Shown in pieces: positions 1 through 17,800 of a DNA stretch of 64,000 nucleotides (positions within the stretch are counted from its first letter, which is position 1; each line of letters starts with the position of its first letter). Below the pieces are notes generated by a model. It saw only the letters and a list, made by a program, of their open reading frames with translations, made no database searches and was not told the DNA's origin. The position numbers and the translations under genes are program-made. The DNA comes from Glandiceps talaboti (taxonomy: Eukaryota > Hemichordata > Enteropneusta > Spengelidae): NCBI RefSeq assembly GCF_964340395.1, contig NC_135569.1:13539519-13603518 (forward strand). Reading direction: 5' to 3'.

Positions 1-78
1 CGTTCATTGCATCATGCTATGTTTCATAAGAGTACATTAATTTGTCAAATCATATAAATATAATATTTTTAATTTCAG

Positions 79-1395
79 GTCATCACTAATCGTCTTGCTG
101 CTCCGTACAGCCTATGTTCTACAGAGCATTCTTCACAAATGGTAAGGACACACACTATATTTGCTTGCAAAAACATTTGTTTAGATGGACTAGAATTGAA
201 AGGTCTGTTATAAATACAAATACGTCGCTCCGGTTACCCAACCCCACCTAATTTTTCACTGCTGACCCTAAACTTACTTTTACGTGTACGAGAAAATAAT
301 ATAAAAATTGCGAAAACTGTGGTCTCGCGAGAAATAGGTAATGCGGAAACTGACGTCAACTTCAAATGACAATATAAAACTGTTCTTCCAATCTTTAATG
401 GCTGTACATCTGATGAGAAGAAACTAATAACACAGAGACCATATGGAAAACAATGGAAAACCTGAATTAGACACTCGCACATGAAAAAATATAAAATCTA
501 CCTACCCCACCTATTCTAAAATTGAGCGTAATCGGAACCACGTAATTTTTTTAGGCCTTGGTAATAACCACAGAGCGATTTAAATCTTTAAGTTATAGTG
601 TGTGTGGATGAAAAGGGTTAGTTATTTGGATTAAAAAACTTTACTCTTAAATATTTTGAAATGTAAACATCACCATACATAAATAGTCTGATTAATTGCC
701 TTTAGTCAGTTGGTTTACAAATCAATTCCTGTATGTAAAATAAGAAATTTGCTACACAATTCTTTGAGTTCTTTATATTCAATTAATGACCTACGAACAT
801 AAACTTGATCCATTTAAGTGACGTCACATATTTTCAAGGAGAAAATCGTAGTAAAACTGTTTCCTTAATGAAAAATGAGTAACACAATCCAACTTAACAC
901 AATGAACATTTCTTTCACAGGAATGTCAAAAGAAGTGTTTCCATAGCAACGTAGACAAGCACTGTGGCTGTGACAATACACTTATGGGTGACTTGAATTC
1001 CACACGATGCGATCCACATAATTCGACCCAAGGTGAGAAGCTTGTCAGCAATGCGTGCAACGGTACGGTAGTCCGAAAGCTATCGTGACAACGCCATCTT
1101 GCGGCGAAAATCGAACGTGTCAAATTTCTTGGTAGAGTCATGTAATCCACGTATACGTTCACTGTGACCTTCTTGTCCCGCTCATATGACGGACATGAAA
1201 AAGTCCCCTTTTATCCACTTACACGCAAATAAAAAAAAACAATGTACCGGGGGGGGGGGGGATTCCCATAAAATCTTCCTGAAAATGTTCCACTTGTGAG
1301 CGTGCGTCTTTAAAAAGGCTCTAATATTGAACGTGAAAATGTAAAAACCGTTCTGTAGCACACGGATGGGCATTCACGTGTGTGTGTTAGGGGTT

Positions 1396-1452
<57 letters not shown>

Positions 1453-3640
1453 GGTCTTTTGATTTTGTACACCACAATTTTGACTTCAGACTCAACGACT
1501 TGAAAGATAGTCTAAAATCTGTTCAACTAGGATTAGATATTTACTAGTTATTATATAAATTTAACAGTATTTTTTATTTTATCCTCGTTCCACCCTTTTT
1601 TTTTTACTCTAGATTTTTATTATTTATATTTTGATACCTCTGCCAAGTATGTCATCCTCGTTCCATTGTTTTAATTTTACTCTAGATTTCTGTCGGCAGT
1701 TGATGGAGTATCTCTTCCGTAATGGTATCGTTATGTGCGATTGCCCACCACCCTGCAGGTAAATGATCGAAATCTGATATTTAGTTTGTAGTTATTAGTT
1801 TGTTATTGCTATGTTGATGTTCTTGAAACGGGAGTTAGGGTGTCTTTTGGAAAGGATTGTACAAGTTCAATCAATGGAGCTCCCCCCCCCCCCGCAACTG
1901 GAACCAAATATAAATATATGGAAGACTAATACAGTATGATTTAGTCCATTGACACTGATTATCTCACCATATTTAATTTTCACTTCTTCAGCTCAACTCA
2001 ATTCAAGACCACACTAGTGCAGACTCCGTGGCCGTCTGCCACCTACCTACCCCTTCTCGTGAACTCAATCCGTGCAGCCCGGAACAACACTTGGACCATG
2101 TCAAATGAATTGATTGAAAGGTGTGTGCTACTTCCAGGTTTTTAGTTTTAGTCATTATACACAAATGTCATATCTTGTCACATTGAGTCTGTTGATTTAT
2201 TGATGAATGAATGGATGGATACATGCACGGATGGATGGATGGGTGGGTGGGTGGGTGGGTGAGGGGAGGGGGAGGAAGGAAGAGAGGAAAGCATATACAA
2301 TAACTAATCACTGATCACATCTGACGGCTAGGGTTGGGTCATGGTGTGATAAATCTATTGGTATGTATCTATTGCTACGTTACTAATGTATTTTTTTACT
2401 TTCTTTGAAATTTGATTCAACAGGAACAACATTGTGTCCATTGAAGTATACATGAGTACTTTAGGTTACTCAGAAGTGTTTCAAGTCCCTGATTACACAG
2501 TATGTATACAATTCCTGACATCTTTAATGTTTTAGATTTGATTCAGATGAAATAAGGTTACATAACAATGCTGATATAGTTCACTGCTATGTATGTATGT
2601 ATGTATGTATGTATGTATGTATGTATGTATGTATGTATGTATGTATGTATGTATGTATGTACATGTATGTATGTTGCATGCATGCATGTATGTATGTATG
2701 TGTGTATGTGTGTATATATGTTTGATGTATGTATGTATGTATGTATGTATGTATGTATGTATGTATGTATGTATGTATGTATGTATGTATGTATGTATGT
2801 ATGTTGCATGCATGTATGTATGTATGTGTGTATGTATGTATGTATGTATGTATGTATGTATGTATGTATGTATGTGTGTATGTATGTATGTATGTATGTA
2901 TGTATGTATGTATGTATGTATGTATGTATGTTGCATGCATGTATGTGTGTATGTGTGTATGTTTGTATGTATGTATGTATGTATGTATGTATGTATGTAT
3001 GTATGTATGTATGTATGTATGTATGTTTGTATGTATGTATGTATGTATGTATGTATGTATGTATGTATGTATGTATGTATGTATGTATGTATGTGCGTGC
3101 GTGCGTGTATGTATGTGTGCGTTCCTGTCTGTCTGTATGTGAAACAGTTAATCAGTTAGTCAGTCAGTCAGTCAGTCAGTCAGTCAGTCAGTCAGTCAGT
3201 CAGTCAGTCACAGAGTGAAAGAGAGGGGCGGTCTCAATTTATACATCATGAGTGTGTATTTATGTTAGAAAGGAGTGCAAAAGTAACAAAGTAATACATT
3301 TCTTATCAATAAATATTATTTGTGTTTGTATGTAGTTCTCGTGTGTATATGAATATTTTGTGCAATATACCTCATTTCATTCACTTTTAATTTGTTTTAA
3401 TACCTGTTATGTGTCACTTCATCTCGTGTCAAATAGATGGCAAAACTTCTCCGTGACCTTGGCCAAATGTTAGCCGTGTACATGACAATTGCACTGCTCA
3501 TTATCGTCTTGGCCTATATCTGTTGTGGTCCTAAAGGAGAGACCGGTTATCTTAATGCCGGACAAAAAGACGACGAAGAGAAAGGAGGAGATTTCGATGA
3601 AGCTAAAGACCAAGATACGTCCGACACTACAGAATTTTGA
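79..3640 (+). CDS. DEG/ENaC (ASC family) cation channel, C-terminal half, 5'-partial
   Basis: Exons 79-141, 921-1067, 1700-1758, 1992-2120, 2424-2499 and 3437-3640 join in phase (678 nt, 225 aa plus stop). The product is the extracellular cysteine-rich part, second membrane helix and tail of an amiloride-sensitive-type sodium channel. Diagnostic are a CxxxC then CGC pair in exon 921, the CDCPPPC motif in exon 1700, the TPWPS motif in exon 1992 and a Y-x8-Y stretch just before TM2. The spacing between the cysteine of NACNGT and the CDC motif is the same as in ASIC1 as I remember it, which fixes the donor at 1068 (gtagtc) rather than the better-looking gtgag at 1033. Several N-x-S/T sites fit an extracellular loop. 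TM2 (about LGQMLAVYMTIALLIIVLAY) is followed by a short cytoplasmic acidic tail. The pore position where G-A-S is expected reads T-I-A. The first membrane helix and N-terminus lie before the window. Confidence 0.88.
223..558 (-). mobile_element. MITE family A, copy 1 (5'-truncated)
   Basis: About 335 bp, in the DEG/ENaC intron, similar on the opposite strand to the elements at 25658-26039 and 46315-46694. It shares the GGTTACCCAACCCCACCTA block, the block complementary to CAGTTTTATATTGTC, and the AGGCCT end (553-558). The matching outer end near 223 is missing or has diverged. Confidence 0.75.
1394..1452. repeat. (GTT)n microsatellite
   Basis: Near-perfect trinucleotide array within a DEG/ENaC intron. 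Confidence 0.95.
2589..3210. repeat. (TATG)n array with (GTCA)n tail
   Basis: Roughly 500 bp of tetranucleotide repeat with TGCATGCATG and TGTG interruptions, then a pure GTCA array (3157-3210). It sits in the last DEG/ENaC intron, so all frames appear open but are not coding. Confidence 0.97.
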
Positions 3641-3652
3641 TTTTAAATCGAC

Positions 3653-3658
3653 AATAAA
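3653..3658 (+). terminator. polyadenylation signal of the DEG/ENaC gene
   Basis: AATAAA lies 13 nt after the TGA stop. If used, the 3' UTR is very short. No other AATAAA was noticed close by. Confidence 0.4.
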
Positions 3659-3718
3659 CCTATTTCATCAAGTCCACAGCAATTTCTGTAATGTAGTGCC
3701 CCTCTCCTTTCTTTAAGG

Positions 3719-4070
3719 GAGGGAGGGGGGGGGGGTGGTGGGGTTAGTAAATTAATGTCTTCCATTGTCTTTCTTATAGCCTTGATTGTATTTGTTGTAA
3801 ATATCATTCTTAGCATAGTCTAAAAGGCGCGACGGGGCGCCCTCTCACATAAGTCAGTCCCTTAGGCCGGTGAGGGCGGAGTGACACGAACTATCTCGCA
3901 GTTTAAGCTTCGTAAAGGAAACCTTATTTATTTGCATTATTTAAAGTTACGTTGCGATCAGACAGAAAAAAAAAAGATATATATTTTTAGTTGCATTCAT
4001 ACATATTATAAAATTAGATGAATTTAGATGCTTTTTTAGTATTTTTTTTCAATATATGTAAGTTATCACA
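3719..4070. other. intergenic, no gene seen
   Basis: Contains a poly-G stretch near 3725-3736 and AT-rich sequence. No coding signal or RNA gene was recognised. Confidence 0.6.
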
Positions 4071-4407
4071 GTGGCCATATAAATGAGGATTGGGTATTTA
4101 TTTTGAAGTTTTAATTCATAAAACAATTTTATCATGGCTTCCTACTTGAAAAACGAATGCGAAACAATATTGACAAAGTCTGTGTTTGTAGCTCAATAAA
4201 TTGTAAAACATTAATAAATGTGTAAAAAAAAATTGTACGTACAACAATAATTTTTTTTTTACACATTTTTTAACTTTTTGCAATGTATTGAGATTTACAA
4301 ACACCGATTTGTCAATATTGTTTCACATTGATTATTCAAGTAGGAAGCCGTTATAAAATTGTTTTATAAAATAAAAATAAATACCCAATCCTCATCCATA
4401 TGGCCAC
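4071..4407. mobile_element. MITE family B, copy 1: foldback element
   Basis: A long inverted repeat. The left arm begins GTGGCCATAT and runs through ATGAGGATTGGGTATTTATT; the right arm is its imperfect complement, ending in ATATGGCCAC. The arms also pair internally (CAAAGTCTGTGTTTGTA against TACAAACACCGATTTG), leaving a small A/T-rich loop. No protein is encoded, so it is a non-autonomous element. Other copies are at 6404-6690 and 60841-60975. Confidence 0.85.
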
Positions 4408-4514
4408 TTTACAGACATCTGCATTCTAAGAGTTATACATTTGTACATTTATATAACGAATTCCCATTCAGTAAATTTTCTACATAATTAATCTTGAATG
4501 ATTAATGGGAATGC

Positions 4515-4998
4515 AGGGTTACACCACAGGGTAAAGGACGAATACTCAATTTTGTTCTCGCGATTTTCCGGATTTCTAATATTATTTTCTTATTTTCTCA
4601 ATATTTCTAATAAAGTTTTAAATATTGTTTCCTCTCACTGTTTTTTTCCTATTTCCTACCTGTTATCACCGTCTTATCAGAGTTTACCAGCTTTACGGAC
4701 TTCCATTAGTCGGATCAGTAGATGTTTACACTCACTACGCAATGTGTTAATTGGGCAGTTAGCCCGTGACTTTGCTCTAGGACTAGCAATCTACTAATTA
4801 ATGCAAAGATAAACTCTGATAAGGCCGCTAAGGGAAGGAAATCGAAAAAAAAAAACAGTGAGAGGAAACAATAGTTAATTATGATGACAATATTTAAAAC
4901 TTTAGTTGAATTATAGAGAAAATAAGAAAATGATATTAGAAATCCGGAAATCGCGAGAACAAAATTAACTATTCGTCCTGCTCCCTGTGGTTACAACA
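4515..4998. mobile_element. MITE family C: foldback element about 480 bp
   Basis: Inverted repeat with outer ends GTTACACCACAGGG on the left and CCCTGTGGTTAC on the right. Inside, GTTCTCGCGATTTTCCGGAT pairs with its complement ATCCGGAAATCGCGAGAAC, and TTTCCTCTCACTG pairs with CAGTGAGAGGAAA. A non-coding central region remains. Only one copy was noticed. Confidence 0.8.
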
Positions 4999-6094
4999 AC
5001 AGTGTTCATCAGTAGCCGTGACGTCACAACAATATGTTGTAAGCAACATCGTTGACATAATGGATAGAATTACAGGTTGTTTATTTACACTTCTTTATTT
5101 ATTTGTAAATAATTTAGGACACTTTAATCTTAATATACAGTACAAGATAATATAGTCACTTGTTTGTTCATGTTTACAGTTAGTTGCACTCCTTTTCTTT
5201 CATTCAGTGTTTATCTTCGGTTAGTTTCATGACATGGCCGAACTTAAGAGTATGTGTCAGATATACGTTGTATTGTCATCTATAATATTAATATCCACCA
5301 TTTGTAGACAAGGAAAACACTTCGGGTATATTAACTCCGTACAGGTGAACAGAAATTCCAAGGAACTGCACCACATTATTATGACCTCACCAGAGTGGTA
5401 CACCACGGTATGAAATTTATCCGAGTACACCTCCCCAGGGGTGTCACTACTTGTATGGTCGGTGAATTTTTAAAGGTAATTTGGGGAAATTGTAGTTCCT
5501 CTGGCGTTTCTTTGGCAGACAAGTTTAGTATGCAGTCAACACGGTATGAGAAATATACATATTGTCATATGCATAAAACGCCAGCGTTTTAACAAGCTCC
5601 TTCTAGGAAAAGAATAACGAAACATAATGTCCAATTATAGCAAATAAGCTTTTTTTTATCATCAAAATAGAACATTATATATTGTTTTAGAGATAGATTT
5701 ACCAAAGAAAACATCAATGATCAATTTTATTTTGTTGGAAATAATACTGAAAATTACGAGTTGTATTTCGTCAGTTCGTATAGAACGCGTTGCTAGGAGA
5801 CAATTTTACAATTCGCCATATTAGACTCACAATAGACCAAGAATTGTTTATGCAACGTGTCAACTGAATCGGGACAGTGACTACTTATTTTAAAGACAAA
5901 ATGTCAAAAAATTGTAACTATTTTTAAATGTATTTCTATAGATGCAAAGAGGCCATCAAGAGAGTAGTGTAGTATTAGCAATCAAGACTCACATTCCAGT
6001 AATGTACACCTATTAACTGTTTATTCATAAATACTATAATGACTTTGTTAGTCAAAAACGTCTCATAAATTTCAAACTATTGCCGATACGTACG
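4999..6094. other. intergenic, no gene seen
   Basis: AT-rich sequence with no frame showing a recognisable protein. The short frame at 5395-5592 has no recognisable motif. Confidence 0.55.
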
Positions 6095-6404
6095 TACATA
6101 CATACATACATACATACATACATACATACATACATACATACATACATACATACATACTTGCACACATGCATACATACGTGCATGCATGCATGCATACATG
6201 CATACATACATACATACATACATACATACATACATACATACATACAATCATACATACATACATACATGTACATACATACATATATGCATACATGCACACA
6301 TGCATACATGCATGCATGCATGCATACATACATACATACATACATACATACATACATACATACATACATACATACATACATACATACATACATACATACA
6401 TACA
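6095..6404. repeat. (CATA)n array
   Basis: Tetranucleotide array with TGCA and CACA interruptions. It directly abuts MITE family B copy 2, as if the array replaced or expanded from its left arm. Confidence 0.97.
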
Positions 6405-6690
6405 ATTTTATCACTTCCTACTTGAAAAATCAATGTGAAACAACATAGACCAAGTCCTTGTTTGTAACTCAGATCAATAAATAGCAAAACATTACCAATG
6501 TGTAAATTCTTTGTTATTGTACGTACACTAACAAACCCTTTATACATTTTTTTTTTAGCTTTTTTGCAATTTATTGAGTTACAAACAAGGACTTGGGCTA
6601 TGTTGTTTCACATTGATTTTTCAATTATAAAATTGTTTTATAAATTAAAAATCCCAAATAAATACCCAATCCTCATCCATATCACCACTT
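6404..6690. mobile_element. MITE family B, copy 2 (left end lost)
   Basis: Shares with 4071-4407 the blocks CTACTTGAAAAATCAATGTG, CAAGTCCTTGTTTGTAACTC and the right end with AATACCCAATCCTCATCCAT. The outer left arm is absent; the (CATA)n array sits in its place. Confidence 0.82.
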
Positions 6691-7144
6691 TAATTAAAGC
6701 ATTATGAAATACTGAACATACAGAAATCTGCAGCAATGGTAAGTACTTGTCCAGTTGACCGATATTTTAATATTATACACGTTAAATACTTTACATTACT
6801 TTACATCACATTTATAGATTACACAGCTATGCAAAATTGTATGGAGTTTTGGGCTTTCAATTTAGACTGAAACACAACATTTCACGAAAGTAAATATCAC
6901 ACCGTCGGCGTCAATAAATAGCGCCACCTACGGACAAACTTTGAGAATCATGAACACATACTACATGAAAGTTTGAAGCCACGAATCTTGTCTTCGTTGT
7001 AGCTTTCGCGATGTGTACTGTTCAAAAACTAGTCTTTCTTTGGAAATCATTCAAGTCTTGAACACACACAAAGGATAATATATCTAACAAGTTTGTCGTT
7101 TTGTGTCCTGTCTTCTTAGAAATATTGTGCCGTTTGTTTATTTA

Positions 7145-7150
7145 TTTATT
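7145..7150 (-). terminator. candidate polyadenylation signal of the carbonic anhydrase gene
   Basis: AATAAA on the minus strand about 245 nt past the stop, repeated at 7141 and 7137 in an (AAAT)n run. Confidence 0.45.
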
Positions 7151-7226
7151 TTTAAATCTTTGTTGAAAATGTAAACTCCATACCCGCCCATCATAGAGGT
7201 GTCTTGAATCACCACTCTATGGTGGA

Positions 7227-7374
7227 CGAAATTAAAAGTACACTTCTGCGCATGCACAGTATGTTTTTGTCATCCGGTTGATATGATTTCTCCGCGCAGT
7301 ATGTTGACACTTCGGAGAAGTAATATCTACGATGGGCAAAAACATAAGTTGCGTGCAGAAGTTAGTACTTTTCG
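7227..7374. repeat. inverted repeat in the carbonic anhydrase 3' UTR
   Basis: Left arm includes AAAAGTACACTTCTGCGC and CAGTATGTTTTTGTCATC; right arm includes GCAAAAACATAAGTT and GTGCAGAAGTTAGTACTTTT. An inner arm pair (GATTTCTCCG with CGGAGAAGTAATATC) extends the stem. It lies between stop codon and candidate poly(A) signal, so it should be transcribed. Confidence 0.75.
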
Positions 7375-7391
7375 GCTACCGTACCACTCCC

Positions 7392-14884
<7,493 letters not shown>

Positions 14885-17800
14885 TGTTGCCTCCGTCTGT
14901 TGATAGGAATATCGATCACAACCTGTTTGCCCCGTCGGTGTAAAGTCACACTTGAATGCGTCGTCAATCAGCACTACTTACCTTAGAAAACATCTGACCC
15001 CGGGGTTCCACACACAATACATTTCGATTGTTTAACTTTGCTATAATCTTTGTTTTGTCGATGGATGTTTATTCCAACATGGAAGTATAACTTCCATGAT
15101 TCCAACAAACTAAGTATTTTGGCTCGTCTTCGACCGAGCAACGTTACCTAATGCGGCTTCTCAGATTGTAAATCGTGAGAGAGGTTATGAAGAAACAAGT
15201 ATATCCGATTTGCAATGAAACGGGGACTTCTAATTGGACAAAAGGTCCTCTCCCCGAATGCACCCCCGGGATTTACATGCGTTATGCCATTGTCAGGGCA
15301 TTCACTTAAGGAGCCTTCAGTAATATCATTATGTTGACCGGATCCAGTCATGGCCATTGACTACGTCTAAACGCACCTGCCTGATCGATAGTCCCACTGT
15401 GATTAATGGTGAGCCTTTCGAACAGGTTGTGTCCTTCAAATAACTTGCATGGAGGTATAAAGGGGCGAGTGACTGTAGAGCTAGGTATAAAGCCCCTTTA
15501 TGCCTCCATGGTTTGACCATCGACAATAAATTCACATCATACCACAGAGTCCAAAAGAAGTGCCAACAGCGTTTGCACGTGCTTCGCCGAAAACACTCTT
15601 TCAATATAGATGCTAAACTGCTTCTCTTATTCTATTGTAACATTATTTAATCTCTCCTGATTTATTCTAACATCTTAGAATTCCCTTTGTTCTGTCTTCA
15701 ATCGAAACAAACTTGTGAGAAAGTCTTTGACTGCTGTTAAGCTGTAGGCTTGTCCACCTATGAGAAACTGCATATTCTACACTTTAAGGAAAGAGCAAGT
15801 TTGCAATTTCTCGCTACATTGTATTAAATGAAAATAACCATTTACCAAGCACAGACAGGCAGCTGGCGCCAATGTTTTGATGCTTGCATTTGATGTCTGC
15901 ATGGTAACCCCTCCACTGTCTAGACTATGGTGGCACTCAGTTAATAGTATTTAGACAAAATGTAGCAAGTTACTGTTTTCATTCAATCTTGCTATCTTAA
16001 GTGTATGTGCAATTTCTTACTGATTTCTTCTGGTTGCATCAAACAGACTCGGTGAACACTAAAATACAATGGGCAGTCGTAAAGGGACTCTCATCTAATA
16101 GCGAAAACCACCGCGATGTTTGAATTGAACTGCGGTGTTTACTATACGTTCTACTCACCAAGAAGGAAAGCAACAAAATGTATCTGTGGTAATTTAGCAG
16201 AGAACACGACTGAATGTCAAATTCCATTCGCATCTAATTTTTCAGAAATGTTATTGAAAGTGGTTTAAATGCATAAGTGATCTGGCACCTTGCCAATTAT
16301 ACTGCACGTTGTGTTCCTTTATTGTAATGCTGAACAATATGGACATCTAGCCCAGTGAAACAATAACAAACCAAACGACGAAAGAACACATACGAATCAT
16401 AATCACGTGATTCAGAAATTGAATTTCCAAATTGGAAATTTAATTAGACTACCTGAAACTTCAAAAGCAAAGAAAGTGTACGTTGTAATTGCCACAAATT
16501 TACGAAGTTCTTCGCTGGCACAATATAATTAAATGAAGGGTAACGAAAAGTGATACAATGTTCGAACGCGTGTAACTTTTAACTTAAAATGTAGCAAAAC
16601 TCGACATAAGGGCCCTTTCTGCCTGCGACGGCCCATTTATCATCCTGTTAAAAACTTGGTGAAGGAACTCCGTACTATTTTTCATACCATATTGACTCTG
16701 GCTTACCAAACATGACAAATCAACTGTATAAATCTGAATGATATCCACCGTGTTCAAATTTGTATCAGTTTCCACGGTATGCAAGTCAGTATACATTTGC
16801 AAGTGTTAAACCTTTAATAACAAGAATGTATTTGTACCTAGTAATTACACAGAGCCTATATAGAGAGGTTTGACTCTAAATATTTGAATTGCTGCGTAAG
16901 ACGGTACTTGTTGTTGTCTCAAGTACCAAACCCCGGGCCATGTACTACATAACTTCCCGACTGAGACAAAGAACAAGCAACTTCAACCTTGGTCGATACA
17001 AAGAGCCCTATTAGTTTTAACGATCCTGCCCAGAGCCATGCGGGTGGAGAAGGGGGAACGGTTGTTATGGAGAATCGTTGTCGGTTTTGTATTTCTGTTA
17101 CGCATGATAAAATTATTATTTCTCATGATTCCTCATTGAGGTAATTCCAAAAACAAATCTGTCGTGTTTCGTGAAGCCTAATTTGCAGCATACAATGATT
17201 AAATCATTGTGGTTGCATATAGTCCGGTCAATCTAACTAATCCAGGCATAATTACAAAATAAATATCTTATTAGTGCATCTTATTCGGAAATTTATGCTG
17301 AATAACATCAAAAGTCTAGAAAAATCTAGTTATTGCCATTGTGAAAAACAGGTTTTTATCAATTAACATAATTAGTGAAACTATAGGATTCATCAAATAC
17401 CATTTTCCAAAAACAAACAATGCAAGTATCAACATACCATAGAAATAATCCCTCCCCTTCCATCAGGCTCCCACCAAATGTATCTAATCTCCTAAGCAGT
17501 TAAGTTTGGCATTAACGATTTTTGACCCAAAGGACACATTTTCAGCCCTAATCTGCATATCCCTGGTGGGATCATTAAGTCATGAACAAGAATGTTGCAG
17601 CTTGGGAGGGGAACATCCCCTCCCACCACCACCACCACCACCAGCAGCCATTGTGGTGCTGCTATCTTCCACAGAACTAAAGATTGACGAAAAAAGTTCT
17701 GCTGGCAAAGTATCTCCAAGTATAGGTTAGAGCTCGGTACGAGATACGAATCACACATCTAACTGAAGTTTATTATCACTAGTAATGCCACCATAATGCA

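Noticed and set aside
2532-3218. Long open frames reading YVCM or IHTY repeats (also at 6052-6448, 11171-12013, 12820-13085, 29400-29787, 38552-38899, 53594-54166)
   Set aside because: They are read from (TATG)n/(CATA)n microsatellites, open in several frames and on both strands; no sign of a protein.
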